A stretch of 64,000 bases of DNA from Eutrigla gurnardus (lineage: Eukaryota; Chordata; Actinopteri; Perciformes; Triglidae): contig OY741271.1 of the NCBI GenBank assembly GCA_963514095.1, positions 7,905,976 to 7,969,975 on the forward strand, written 5' to 3'. Shown here piece by piece: positions 11,880 to 26,899 of this stretch. Numbering within the stretch: position 1 is the stretch's first letter; every line of letters begins with the position of its first letter. The notes under the pieces were generated by a model. The model saw only the letters and a program-made list of their open reading frames with translations, was not told the DNA's origin and searched no databases. A program made the translations under genes and the position numbers.

Positions 11880-12424
11880 GCGTGGAGTGTATTGTGGTTT
11901 TACCTGAACCGAAAAGTCACTGGGATCCTGTCTTCGGGACCTGTGTCTTCCTCTTCTCCTTCCTCATCCCCGTCGCTATCATCAGCATCTGCTACAGCCT
12001 CATGGTGAAGCGCCTACGCAACGTTCGCATCCTGTCTGGCTCCAAGGAAAAGGACCGCAACCTGCGGCGCATCACTAGGATGGTTCTGGTCGTGGTGGCA
12101 GCATTCGTCGTCTGTTGGACCCCCATCCAGATCATGGTCCTGGCTCAGTCTCTGGGCTTCAACCTGAGCAGCTTGTTCACACTCGTCCTGATGCACTTCT
12201 GCATTGCGCTCGGCTACGTCAACAGCAGCCTGAATCCTGTGCTCTACGCCTTCCTGGATGAGAACTTCAAGCGCTGCTTCCGCGAGTTCTGCAACCCATC
12301 ACCCTTCCGCCTCGACACCCAGCAGTCAGGCAGGATGAGGAGCATCGCAAGGGAGGTGGCTGCGGCTTACAGCTGCAAGGCTGATGGTGGGGGGCATGGA
12401 GGAGGGACGCCGAATCCAGCATGA
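11880..12424 (+). CDS. oprl1: Nociceptin/orphanin FQ receptor, last coding exon
   Basis: This exon encodes about 181 residues of a class A opioid-family GPCR, from the extracellular loop 2 cysteine (GVECIV) through TM5, intracellular loop 3 (LSGSKEKDRNLRRITR), TM6 with CWTP, TM7 with NPVLYAFLDENFKRCF, and the cytoplasmic tail. The opioid family shares the loop 3 and TM7 motifs. PIQIMVLAQSLG in TM6/loop 3 and RSIAREVA in the tail match the nociceptin receptor and not the mu, delta or kappa types. The receptor couples to Gi/o at the plasma membrane. The start is a splice acceptor after a pyrimidine tract, entered in phase 1, and the stop is TGA at 12422-12424. Exons for TM1-TM4 are not visible upstream, so they lie before this window. 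The Gly-rich tail end is unlike mammalian copies. Confidence 0.93.
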
Positions 12425-15400
12425 CTAGGCGTGGAGCTTCCTTTGGTGGGGGTAGACCCCTCACAGAGGGGAGAGCACCATGGGACAGGGAACTCCAATA
12501 CCGAACTGACTCAGATTACAGCTCTCTAGCGGCACGAGCCCTCCCGCCCCCCAACGAGAAGACTGGCTTGGGGTGGGGGGGACGCTGATGAAGAGGATGG
12601 GGTCGAAAGGAAAAGAATTTAGGAACATGGATGAATATGACAAACACAAGGTGGTCACAGTATATGGGTGGAGAGTAATGGGATGAGTTGAAAAGTTGGG
12701 TGGGATGGTTGGTGGACATCTGGGTAGGAAAGTGAGCTATGGGAGCCGCTCAAACCATTGAGCTTGGATCTTAGAATGACTACAGTCCTAACTACACTGA
12801 GGCAGTCAAACATTTAATAATTGAAGACCTTGCTCAATGATCTTATATAAGCTCCAAAAACAACAGCCTCACTAACAGAAACTGCATTTCCCAAGTGAGG
12901 CTGGTACCCAGTAGTTGTAGCTCTGGAAGGACACCTGACCCCACCCTACTTGGGTATTAGAAGGCAGGGATTGGAGAGAAATATTTGGACAGAGCATATA
13001 AGAGATATAATAGAAACACAGATACCAAAATAAAAAAACCCATCTAGCACTCGTTTGGTGCCTGTAGAAAGAATATAGGCATCATTGGAAGCACGGATCA
13101 TCATCTGGTGGCAAGGATCATGAACAAAAGACTTGCAAAGGAAGAGTAATGTCTTCTGGAGGTGTGAAATAGAGAATAAACACATTCATGACAGTTTATT
13201 TGACCTATAGTTGTTGATGTTTCAGACTTAAAAACTTTATGTCATGAGTGGCAGACAAAATGCTCTGTGTACACTAATCCCAGTATGGGATGTTTTATTG
13301 GTTTAAATGGGTCTATATAATGGTTATAAGCTGCTGAGAGATTTCAGCCAGTAGACAGGACGTTGGATGTAATATCTGTAAACAATAGCTGTCTTAAGGA
13401 AACGAACAATGCGCAAGAAGCTACTCTTGACCAATATTTCTTAAACTGTGTCTATGGACCCCAAATGGGTCCAATGAATGTTATTTCTTGTAGGAGCAAC
13501 ATGATGCGAAACAAGCCTGAGAAACCCTGTCCAACAAGTTTCTTAGATTTGGGGTTTTTGAAAACTTTCTATGGTCCCCTGTGGGGTGTGGGGAATTTAG
13601 AGTTTGGGGCTGGGGGAAAAAAGGGGTTGGATTGTAATCTTAAAGAACATCAAAAAGTGAAGGACATCAATGTTTGGGACAAGCCGATCCTGGGAATGAA
13701 CCCACCTTCTTCTTCTTCTTGCTGTGTTTTAGGACGGGATGATTGACGTTTCCTGTCTGTGGTAACTCCACACATGAAATGTCAAATACCACGTCCAGGG
13801 GTAGATGTGCCTGTATCAAATTGTAGGACTTGAACATTTTGCCACAAGCATTATTTTTTTTTATCTTGACCTGGGTAAAAAAATGAAACATTCATTGTTT
13901 CAAATATTTTATGTCAAGCACCTCTGAAATACAGAATTTGCCTAATAACAATTAAGGGATTTGTGGTAAGGATGGTATTCTTCTTAACTATAATAAAGAT
14001 TTAAAAAACAATCCTTATATTTTGAAACATGCTTACCAGATGGCATTTACCAGTTAACAAGACATCACTTGTGTTAAACATTAATAAAATGTAAGGCACA
14101 TTAGCCCAAACCTGATAGCAGGGTTAAACATACACTAGTTAGCCAGTCAAGTCACAGTTAATTGAGGGAAAAAATTTTTTTTGCTAGGAATGATGATGAG
14201 TAGGGCTGCTTATCTTCTTTGCTTATTTGTTAAACAGAAACCAATGTATGTCTGAAGTGGCACTCCTAAAGATTTCAGTCTTTGGTTGATTTGGCCACGT
14301 GCTATACTGATGGCAACAGTAAATGCAATTTCAAAACACATGTCCCAGAGTAATATCATAGAGACAGCGTCCATGTTTTATACAATCTGGTTGCCATGGA
14401 CACACAGTTCGTAATACTGCAAATACAGACTAAATCCCCATTGTCTTACTTTATTCGGCAAAAGAAAGTGAATTAAGAGGCATTTATTTAAATAAAATCT
14501 TCAAGAAACCACTTCATAGAGCAGATGTTGGCTTTTTAAGAGTACTGTTTCATAAATGATTTAGATTTTTTTCTGGTCCATAGCTTAAATAAACAAAAAA
14601 GATAATTATTCTTTATCTTGACATATACAAGTCCAATGTTTGTTGTTTTTCCTGAGCTGGCGCTTCCTACTGAAACACTAGCAGATTCTAAAGCATTATG
14701 ACTGAGAATGGGTGTTGAAAAACCCTGCATTGCAGAAAAATACCACTTTCCTCACTCCCTGCAGTGATTACATTTCACTGTCTTTTGAAATGCTTTGTCC
14801 CACGTTATAGCACTACCCCTGGCCCGCCATACTGCAAACACTATGAGTTACTGGTGATATAGAAGTTACATCGCATAAAGAAACCAAAGCTGTCAGGGAA
14901 GTGGAATTGCAGGGCATATATTTGTAGGGAAAGTCTGTTTCTTTTAAATGTGTGTATATTTTTAATATCCAGCCCTTATTGATCTGTGAGGTAAACAGTT
15001 GAAGCCATATCTGTTTTGACTGTAAGGGAGCAACTATCACGGCCTTTTTAGGATCTGATCAGTTAAACACATTCTTGTAAATGATACAGGTGTAGAGTAG
15101 CAGGTTAAAAGGGAGGCTCTACCTGTTTCAAGCCACTAAATTGTATATTGATATTCAATTTCTGTAAAACAGTTAACAGACAATACCATCTGAAACATCC
15201 ACTACCCAACTAGAATCATGCTTGCAGCTTGTGGTTCATTTTTCCTGTGACACCGTTCATGGTAATAATGCATTTTGGATGAAAGTCAACAGGTCAGAGG
15301 CAATGTGATCACATTTGTTTTGAAATGACACATGGATGTGCTGTTTTTCCAGGTCTGTATTTGCTGTCAGGTTTAGGCAATCAGAGGTGAAACGGATGCA

Positions 15401-15580
15401 GTTGAGTGTCGAGGGTGGGGTCAAGGGTCGGCATTAAACTCCGGGGTTTTGCGATATTTTGAAGTCGGGGTATTTAGGGTGGCTATCAGTGAGTCATTTT
15501 GACTCCCATCACCACAGTGGCAAAGCAGGGGGGTGGGGCCACAGTGCTCTGACTCCACTCCTGTAGGGACAAAGGGGCTC

Positions 15581-15619
<39 letters not shown>

Positions 15620-18600
15620 TCTTAGTGTCTTAAAGTAGAAATCAACCTTGAAACTGAAACCACATCAGGTATTTTAATGTTCCTGGACAGTTTGGGATAT
15701 TATACTGACAGCATAAGACTAGATTTTGTATTCCAAGACTTTGAGATCTACAGTCGAGGACATGCAGTTGACACGTTAACTCACACTTTAACTCACAGAA
15801 ATAGATTTGATTTTATACAAAATATAAACCTTTATGTCCAGAAAGTGATTATTTTTCAATTTCTCAGTCTATTTTATTATTTAAGAGAGCGGCCAATTTG
15901 GTAGTATTTTTAAATCTTTGTTTGTGACTGTCAATGTTTTCTTGAGGAATTAAAAAAATAAAATAAATGGGATATATATTTGTATACTCCCACTGCTCTG
16001 ATGGCTGCAGTTTCAGTGAGCCAGTTGGCGGTTAACCTGTCCAAGCTAAACATTTTACATGTGGATTCTGTTTAAGGGTTGGTGTCCCCTTTAATTTTGA
16101 ATTAATTTCAAGGTTATTTGTGAAATTGGTCAAGGTTTTACTGTGAATTTTAGTTTTTTTTTTTACTTATTTTTGATGATATTTTCAGGATAGCAAGTTG
16201 ACACCATTTGCTGTGACAAAGGGTCATGGATTTGCTGTCAACTATATTGTTCAAGTTATGTCTGTGCAAATCAATTTCTCTGCTGCAGTTACTTTTCGCA
16301 GCACATGAAAATCTTGAGTTTGACTTCTTTTGTTTGAGAAACAATTTTATGAACTTACATTGCCTTACATATCAAGTGAAGTCTGTTAACTGAAGCTTGC
16401 TCTCTGGCTGGAGAAAATGTGTTCTAGTTCTTACTGGTGCTTTGCTGTTAGTTTATACTGGTCCAGACGTGAATTCATCAAGCCTCTGAGGACCGGAGCC
16501 ATCAGGCCACACAAATTAATTAAGAGTTTGTTAGAATAACTGTCTTTAGCCTTCAAGTCAGGGTGTAACTACTTTATTACTGATTGCTAACATATCAGAG
16601 GTAAATCTTGTGTCATTAACCCTGCAGTCATTTTCTTATTCCATAAACTTTGTACAATAAAACTGTGAGCTCTTACAGTGATTCTAACCTTGGTCAGTAT
16701 ACCTGCCAAAATATAAATTGAGATACGGATATGGAAACCCAAAAATGCATACTTAAAAAGTGGATTATACCAGGCCACAGAAAATACTTCTAATTGGCTG
16801 GTGCGGCTCAACTAACCACTACATGTGGTCACACCAAACACTGTTGTTTTTCAAACTGTACATGTGTCCATGGCAACAGCTCTCTTGACAGTTGCCACTT
16901 AACCAACAGTCAACTGTCATTTGTCAAATGTACCTAACAACTGACGAGATAGACAATTTAAAAAAAATGGAATATGATTTTAACACTGCTCCTTTTTTTA
17001 GTTTGTGGTAACTGGCCATTTTATAAACCGAATAGATTCTATGGTGTCCTTAAGTGCATTATTGCTGACTAACATTGTAACAGTTGCGAACCCTTGGCTT
17101 CTGTAGAGTTTTATGATGTGGTTATCTCTTATAAAATAGGGATTTTTGCTGCACCTTCAGTAAAGTGAGTGCAACTTTACACCATGTGAACTGAAACAAC
17201 ACTGAGAACAACAGTAAACAAATGTGTTTATGTAAAGCTATTACTAATATATTGTAGGTTGGGTGACTGGGGTAAACTGTCTCCAACTCTGAATGTCCCA
17301 GATACTACAAGTATTATATTATTTATCATTTCAAGTAGACGGCACAGTAGATGATTGACAATGTTCACATTCACCTTCACATCAGTATGAACTCGTCGCA
17401 CCTGATTTGATCAACACACCACTCACTGCTGTTGGTTGTGAAAGTGACCATCCGTCTCTGAAAAAAGACCTTAAATAGGACATAGAAAAAGAAAACAAAT
17501 AATAACCTAGTTTAAGTGGTTTGAACATAAAATACCATGTTTCATATTATGGCCAAAATGTGTCAGATTAGCTGACATTTTGTAAATGGGGAACCCTAAA
17601 AAGGAGTTTCAGTCAACAGTTTAAGTATCGTTCTGAATTAGTGCTCAATGTGTATTAATCGACCGGTAACCATAGCAACATGTTTGTGCTGTGAGTGATA
17701 AGTAACTTTAATCTAATCACAGGTGAAACTCCAAATCACAAAAAAAACTATAAAAACCTCCTGATGACTTAAAACAGCTGCATTCAACTTAATTTAGGTT
17801 ACTGTAATATGATACATGTGATATGGAAAACAATCGTCTCTGCTTGGATTATTTCCTGATATCCAGAATTAACCACATTATCATTTACTAAGTGTCCAAT
17901 AGTGCCTGCAATTCACAAACTTTCCTTTCAGCTCAATCAAAAGTGAAGTGTATTAAATTCAAATTTACCTCACTCCAAATCACCAACAGTGAGCTGGGCG
18001 ACGGTGACTAACTGGTATAAAGAATCAGGGTGTGAATCTGTAAATCCTTTAAACAAACATGAACAAGTAGTCTGCTTTTCTGAGGCTCATCTCTACCACT
18101 CAAGTGTCATACATTGTTAGAGCTCTACAGTTTTGCCCTCCCCTGCTATCCTTGATGATGAAGTCTGTCTGGTCTCAAATAGTTTTATGAATACCGGCCG
18201 TCTTTTGTACAACCTAGCAGACTTTGTGTAGGAAAAATTGCCGAAACATCGAGGACACTGGCTTCCACATGATTCACCATTATGAAGATGTGCTATAACG
18301 CAACTGTGAAGCTTTTTGTGCTTAACTGTCACTTCAAATGGAAGATGCTATACTATTTTATATTGCTGTTTGGTGTTTTTTGTAGTAAAAAAAGGACATG
18401 AAAAGGATTCCGAGAGGGTGAAATCCTTTGGTTTAGCAATGCAGAGTGAGCCGGTTGGCTCTGTATAAAAATTCTGTTTGAATATTACACTTATGTAAAA
18501 ATACAAAAAACATGGTTCTCATCATTATTTCACGTCTGAGCTCTTTCTCGTGTTCTTGGTGTATTAATGCTTGGTGTATTAATGCAAACTATTTCTCGCC

Positions 18601-19529
18601 AACCATAATGGTACGTATTGTTACCTCCGTGCATCTGAACGCGAAGGAGATTCCTTTCATTTGTTTACATTTTACAGACCACATGAATGTCAAATTAAAA
18701 ACCTGTTGAAAATCCAAATCTAGGAAGAACAAAAGATACAATGTTGATGTTGTTGCTATGACTATTATTGCTATTAAAAGAGACAAAACGTGTTACAATG
18801 TTGGGGGTTAGGGGATTTCTTTGACTGTGTGGGAGACTGTCCAGTATGTATCTATGTATTAGTTGTGGACCGCATTTTGCTCACTGCCTGAGTTATGAAA
18901 TGAAACAGTTCTAAGGTTGTTGCCGGTGTTGATGTCAAGGCTCCACCCTTCACCACAAATCACCACTCTATTTGGCTTTGATCACAGAATTGAAGTTTTT
19001 TCTACACTTATCGCGTGTCGGACGAGGTCAGAACATCAACTAAATGCCGATGTGATGTAACTAAATCCACCAGTCCCAATTTGCTATTTGTGGGATTTGG
19101 ATATGGGTTGTGATTGGTTGGGGTCAGGCGACAGAGCTGTTTATGTCACATCACTCTGGCTGTAGCTGCATCGACTTACTTGTTCCTGTTTTTGCAGACT
19201 GAATTACCATGCTAGCTGGCTTGCCGTTAATGCATAGAGACTTTTTGCTGAAGCTTGAATTTTAAATTGTATATTTTTCTCTGCATATGAAATGAATAAA
19301 TAAATGATAGCCATGATGACTCATTATTATTATTATCACTATTATATATGTTTTGACTGTTGTCAGGTAGACCCCGAATTGGATCAGTGAGTTAATTTGG
19401 TAATAATCACAATCAACATCATATGTTAGGGTTAAAGTGAGAGATATAGTGATATATTTATAATAGTTTATCGCATATACTTTGATGTAAGAAGTAGAAC
19501 TAGTTTTATTTTATGTTTTGTTTGTTTTC
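12425..19529. other. oprl1 3' UTR region then intergenic DNA
   Basis: The first few hundred bases are presumably oprl1 3' UTR; AATAAA-type signals occur near 13028 and 13174, but the transcript end cannot be fixed. A CT microsatellite lies at 15577-15619. No further gene, RNA or transposon end was recognised in this AT-rich stretch. Confidence 0.55.
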
Positions 19530-21192
19530 CAGTCCAGAAAAGCATCGATGACCCTCAATCATTCTGTGCCAACCACACAACAGCTGTTTTTAAAACTTAC
19601 ATGGACATTCACCCAGGAGACTCATGTTTGTGTCCCGGTCACAACAAAAGCACAAACATTGCTCAGACAATAACTGATATTTTTAATTTGTCTATTTCTT
19701 CTCAGAAATTTCCAGCTCGATGGAAGCAAGCATTTGTCATGCCCGTGCTGAAATCCGGTGATCCCTCAGATTTAAACAACTATAGACCAATCTCGAATCT
19801 CTCTACTCTTGCAAAGTTATTTGAGTCCCTGCTATCCACCCAGCTCCATCAGATTCTTGAGTTTAATAATATAATTAACCCTTTACAATCTGGTTTCAGA
19901 CTTGGTCATAGTACAGTCACTGCCACTCTGAAGGTCCTGGATGAAGTAAAAACTGCCCTTGATAACAAAAAATCTGTTTAGCCTTGTTTATTGACCTTAC
20001 AAAGGCTTTCGATACTGTTGATCACTGTCATCTTCTTAAAATCACTCAGAAAACTGGCTTTAGTGAAAACATGGGTAAGTGGATTAAAAGCTATCTAACA
20101 GACCGTGTTCAGTCAGTCCGGTTCGGTACAGTTATATCCGACCCCATCACTCTGAACAAAGGGGTCCCTCAAGGGTCAATCTTAGGGCCCTTACTCTTTC
20201 TACTCTCTAGACTGATTTTACCCTCCTGCAGCATGCTCTCCTTGATGCCAAGTAAGTCCTCAATGCTAACAAAACCAAAATCATGTTTTTTAATGATAAT
20301 CTCACAACCACCCTACCTCCATTTAAGGCATTGGATAGCACCGTCATAGAGGCTGTAGACAAATATAAATATCTGGGCATCTGGCTAGATAAGGATCTAA
20401 ACTTCAAACATCACATCTCCTACTTAACAAAAAAGCTCAAATTCTTAGTGAGCTTCTTATACAGATCCAAATCGTGCTTTTCTATTGTTGCCCGTAAGCG
20501 TCTAGTCACCAGTTTATTTCTATCACAGCTTGACTTTGGCGATACCATCTATAGATTTGCCTGCCCGTCCACCCTAGCCAAACTGGATCCCATTTACCAT
20601 GCTGCCTTGAGGTACATAACAGGCTCTGCTTACAGGACTCACCATTGCACTTTATACACACTCGCTGGTTTTTCCCCCCTTAACACCCGGAGGTTACAGC
20701 ACTGGTATATTCTTATATATAAGGCTATTTTAGGCAAACTGCCTCCATACCTCTGCTCAAAGTTTACTGCTGTTCAAATTACACATGATCTTAGAGCTAA
20801 TAGCTGGTTGCGATTCAAGGTTCCCTTAATGAGGACAGAGTTAGTGATGAGGACCCTCTCCTACTTTGGGCCTTGGTCTTGGAATGACCTGCAAGTCAAG
20901 ATGAGGATGGGAACTCTCATCCCTCTTTCTGGCTTTAAAAAATGTCTCTCTGAACTTTTAATTACCAGTTGTTCCTGTGACTCTTAGCTTTCAAATTGTA
21001 TTGCACTTTTGGGGTCTCTTTTATTTTATAAATTATCATTGTTTCTTTGCTATTTGCTCTTGCTATGTATTTTCTTGCCTGTTTGGACTGATTGTTTTAT
21101 AATGCTTCCTGACCAGGACATCCTTGGAAAAGAGATTGTCGAATCTCAATGGATCCTTTCCTGGATAAATAAAGGTTAAATAAATTTAAAAA
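19530..21192 (+). mobile_element. L2-like non-LTR retrotransposon, 5'-truncated and internally deleted
   Basis: Three overlapping plus-strand frames read as the C-terminal half of a LINE ORF2. 19601-19980 carries the RT entry (RPISNLS, LQSGFRLGHST). 19984-20206 carries FIDLTKAFDTVDH and GVPQGSILGPLLF. 20283-20987 carries YKYLGIWLDKDLNF and the downstream thumb region. The segment that should hold the catalytic Y-A-D-D box between GPLLF and the next part is missing, so the polymerase is dead. The 3' end GATAAATAAAGGTTAAATAAA is typical of fish L2-type elements. A TAG at 19979-19981 and a frame change interrupt the frame. Confidence 0.9.
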
Positions 21193-21371
21193 ATGACTTT
21201 GTGCTCATTTACACTGGTTACGTTGTTATGTTATGGTTTTCACACAAACCAAGATCTTTCTCTAACCTAACAGTACTTTTGGAAACCTAAACCTTAACAA
21301 TCTTTCCTCATCGTTAACAGCATGGCATTGTGCATGCTTCTGAAACATATTTTTGGTTAAAACAATTTTAA

Positions 21372-23026
<1,655 letters not shown>

Positions 23027-23030
23027 TTAA

Positions 23031-25030
23031 ATTCAACATATCCCATGGTTTGCAGAAACCTACAGTGTCAATTGTTTTTCTGGTGCACATATCAATGCAC
23101 ATCTTGCAGAGCAATACTGCAGATAATCATGTTAGAGTCTTATATGTTATTAGTGGCATTGATTGCGTTAAAGAGACTTGTGTTCCCTGACTTTAGCCTA
23201 TAAGGTATATAACATCATAACCCTGATAAAATAGCACCAAGCCTCAGGAGAAACTCAGGGAGCAAAGGTCCCTTCACCGACTAACATTCCATGATCCAGG
23301 AGGAAGTGAGCAGATGGATGCATAGAATTCATGCACTAGTATATGGCTACATGACTGGGCACACACATTTACTAATATGGAGTGAACACACCAAGACATG
23401 TCATGAACAACAAGAAACTCACAACGATGAGAGTGACCATTAGGATCTAGTTCTCAAGAGAAAAATGTGAAAAATAACCAACTGTGAGTTTTTCATCAAC
23501 TAGCTGACCTTTTCAAATTATTTTTCAGAGTTCTTGGTCACGTTTTGAAGTAGTTCTGAGAAGGAAAAGGTTAAAGCAATTTCCCAATGTTCTTTCTCAG
23601 CACTGAAGGTCATCTGTTTGCAGCTTTTAGATCTGCCAAGCAGAGTAGATACTGTGGATTGCTGCTTCCTGTGTGATGAGTTTCTCCTGTCAATTGTCTT
23701 TGACTCGGAGTGTGAAAATAGCATTGCTTTGTTGATCCATGAAACACTTGTCCAGAGCAAGACATCTTAACAACTACGGAGCAGATCAACAGAAGATGCT
23801 GTGGATATATGTGATTCCCAGAAGACAAATGAGGATTGTGACCACTCATTATATTTGAACTGTCAGGACCTTTGCCTAATCTCACTCTTGTCCCCTGCTG
23901 TTTCCCCCATCCTACCGTGTTTGAGAGTCATATGTGTGTGCGCATGTGTGTATGTTTGTTCTAATTTATGCATCATCACCTTCCATTCTAAAGTGACTTC
24001 CCTCTAGAATGTATTCTCTAAATACCACAGTAACCACTTGGCAGACACAAAGTAGATCTGATCTTGTTGGAAGGAAAAGAAGATACCTTAGTCGCTGTAT
24101 AACTGACGTATAATGATTGTTCCGGTTTTCTAAGTGTTCTAAATGTCTTGCAGCAGGAAGCCACGGTGGTGGTTTGACATAGTCAATTGCCATCTTGTCG
24201 AATCATAGTAAATGTTAATACTAAGCGGGGAGTAATCAAGAAGGACAGGAGGAACACGGAAAGGAATCACAAAGGAAGGAAATACCAAAACGTCAAGTAT
24301 CTCCTTGATGTCAGCAGCTCCGGACATGTTGTACTTTCTGGTTTTGCAGAAGGCAGCTGTAAAGGTCTTTGCTGTGAAATCCTGAACATCTCAGCTAAAA
24401 GGCAGGGATTGACGTGCTCCATGTAGAGATTTTGAATATTTGTCATAGCGCTTAGAGTAATATGTGACAAGTTGAAATGTGACAATACATAAAAACATAT
24501 CTTTTCGAGTTCTATTGTTGAATAAGATGTGATCTAAGAAGTAAAAATGGTTTCTCTGTGATCTTTAAGGTGGTCTCACTCTGAGATTCTGAGATGATTG
24601 CTTTTGTCTCTGCCCACATACCATGCATTTTCCTCATTCCAGTAAAGACAAAACAAAACAATATCACTCTTGATTAGTTCTCCCCGCTTTGCAGGTATGT
24701 TGTTGATGGTAAACAGAGTTAACATGATTATGACTCACAAACTATGTTAAGGCTTTTGAGGAAGTTTGTGCCACATTCTGAGTTAAAAAGAGTATACTTT
24801 TGTAAAGTTGGCGAGTGTGTGTGTAAGTTAGGTCCCCGCTTGTTAGCATAAGACAACCCGTAATCGCGCCGTATGCCGCCGCCATATTGTCGACTGTGAA
24901 CATTTAAGTTATGCACATATTGGAAAGAATTTTGCACTGTTAACCATATGTTTCATGCATGTTAGTGATGTTTGTGAGAGTTTTATGGAGGTTAAGCTAT
25001 ATTGTTATGACAATCACAGAGTAAGATTAT
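23031..25030. other. Intergenic, nothing recognised
   Basis: No supportable gene, RNA or transposon boundary in about 2 kb. Short minus-strand frames have no recognisable domain. Confidence 0.55.
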
Positions 25031-25934
25031 GGGCCCTAGTTTCGTAGACCAGGCGCAGTCAGCTTTCAGCGCACCTGCGCCGCGCCGACGGGGTGTGTCC
25101 GCCTGGACTTTGCAAGTTTCGTGCACCGCGCAGGCTCGCGCAGGCACACCTCCCGTCTCGCCCACCGGCGCAAGTGGGAAAGAGGGAGGAGAAGAAGGCG
25201 TGAGTGGGAGACGAGGAGGAGACGAGGCGTGGACTGGGATTAATACAGCCGATTCAGATCTTCACCAATCAAATGAGCTCCTCTCCTCTCCTTTAATGCG
25301 TTAGGGGAGGTTCAGTGTAAGTTCCGTCACTTGACAACCCGATGACAGAAGCAGCGCCGGCGTTCCCACAACGCTCATCACGCGCTGTGCGCGCGTATCA
25401 TAATAATAAAAATGCCCATATTATAAAAAACAGGAGAGAGAGAGGGAGATGTTTTGGTCCGAGAGGCTGAGTTTCCGTTACGCGTGCCATCCGCCTTTGA
25501 TCTGACGTCAGATGTGACGGGACAATCTATATAGATATAAATTCACGTGTTGATTCAATGAGTTGCATTAAATAGTGTTTGTTGTGATTATTTATTGCAT
25601 TTAAATGTGCCTGGGACTGTGGAAACCTGCCTGTGAGGTCTCGGTGACGTGTACGCACTGCGCGCCGGTCCGCCAAACTTCCGATCCGCCAGCTGTGATT
25701 CGCATTGAATCAATGGACTTTATTTACGCCTTGCGCCGAAAGTAGACCAGGTCGGAGCTGGCGAGCTTTCAGCGCAGTCTCGGCGAGGCTTTTTGCCACG
25801 AAACTTCCGCTACGCCAAGCTGAATCTGTGACGCCTCCCCCTGCTGCGCCGCCACACCCATCTTGGCGCAGGCGATCTACCAAACTGCCAAACTGACGGT
25901 GCGCCGCCCTGCGCTGGTCTACGAAACTGGGCCC
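25031..25934 (+). mobile_element. Family B MITE, copy B1
   Basis: Terminal inverted repeats begin GGGCCCTAGTTTCGTAGACC on the left; the right end is the reverse complement of GGGCCCAGTTTCGTAGACC. TAT flanks both sides (25028-25030 and 25935-25937), a 3-bp target duplication. GC-rich subterminal arms surround an AT-rich centre (ATCTATATAGATATAAATTCACGTG). No transposase frame is present; the repeated Pro/Arg-rich frames are shared by all copies and follow base composition. Four more copies lie at 31.1, 35.6, 47.8 and 60.0 kb. Confidence 0.85.
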
Positions 25935-26199
25935 TATGTCTTTAGGTAAATGCTGTGTAACTCCAAATGGTGTGTATTCTCTACAGACAGACATATTTTT
26001 GTGCTAGCTCTGTGGGAATCGTGGATTGTAAATTGTGATGAGCAAATATTCATTCCAGTAAAGAGCTTGCTGAGGAAACAAAGAAATATCACTTGTGATT
26101 ATTTCTCCCGCGTAATAAATACATATGTGAATATGTGTCAAACTTGAACATATGCACACATACATCCATACACTTGTGTAACTAAAACCACCTAGGGTA

Positions 26200-26450
26200 A
26201 GGACTCCTGAGCTCTGCTGACTGCTGGCTGTGGTTCATTTTCCTCATCAACCTCAGCAGTATATAAACCCAGCTCTTCTCTGCGCTCATCACCAGATCGT
26301 TCTGTCATTTTCTGTGGTATCGTATTGGCTCAATTCTGTTCTGTCTGTTTGTCTGTTATCAGCTCGTTGTTTTTTGATCGGTCCACTGTGCCTGTGTCTC
26401 AGGCTGTGTCCAGTTCACTTATCTGTATGACAGTTGAGTTCACCTTGTGC
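26200..26450 (+). mobile_element. LTR-like fragment, Gypsy type (tentative)
   Basis: A GTATATAAACCCAGCTC box is followed by a T/C-rich stretch, the arrangement of promoter and R region in fish Ty3/Gypsy LTRs. A similar CTATATA-containing stretch is at 33.2 kb. No coding sequence or matching second LTR is seen. Confidence 0.4.
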
Positions 26451-26570
26451 GGTATTTTGGCGCAAACACAGTGAAAACTCTTAGACCAGACAATGCTGTG
26501 GCAGCAACCTGTCAATCACAAGGCAGCCACATTTATTGTCTGTTTTACTCTAAACAGGACGACAATTTAA

Positions 26571-26622
26571 ACATCATGCTGTATTGAAGAATAATTGAAA
26601 GTAGTGATTGGAACCATAAACT
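26571..26622 (+). repeat. Dispersed repeat F fragment, copy 1
   Basis: CATCATGCTGTATTGAAGAA and the following bases match 28598-28650 with few differences. The class is unknown. Confidence 0.5.
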
Positions 26623-26899
26623 CATCCATCCATCCATCCATCCATCCATCGTCTACCGCTTTAACCTGTATTCAAGGTTGCGGGGGGCTGGAGCCGATCC
26701 CAGCTGTCATTGGGTGAAGGCAGGGTACACCCTGGACAAGTCGCCAGTCCATCGCAGGGCCGACATGTAGAGACAGACAACCATTCACGCTCACATTCAC
26801 ACCTACGGGCAATTTAGAGTCATCAATGAACCTATCCCCATCCTGCATGTCTTTGGACTGTGGGAGGAAGCCGGAGAACCTGGAGAAAACCCGGGTGCA
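26623..26899 (-). mobile_element. tRNA-derived SINE, 5'-truncated, reverse orientation
   Basis: Reverse-complement copy of the SINE body at 80-465, beginning with the CATC tail at 26623 and ending inside the body at about 26899, so the tRNA-like head is missing. 5' truncation is the usual product of LINE-driven insertion. Confidence 0.85.

Noticed and set aside
13363..13746. 127-residue plus-strand frame
   Set aside because: No recognisable domain or splice context; composition is like the surrounding intergenic DNA.
25705..25896. Repeated Pro/Arg-rich frames (LFATKLPLRQAESVTPPP type) in all B elements
   Set aside because: They recur because the element is repeated, and they shift or break between copies. 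No start or end is conserved in a coding-like way.
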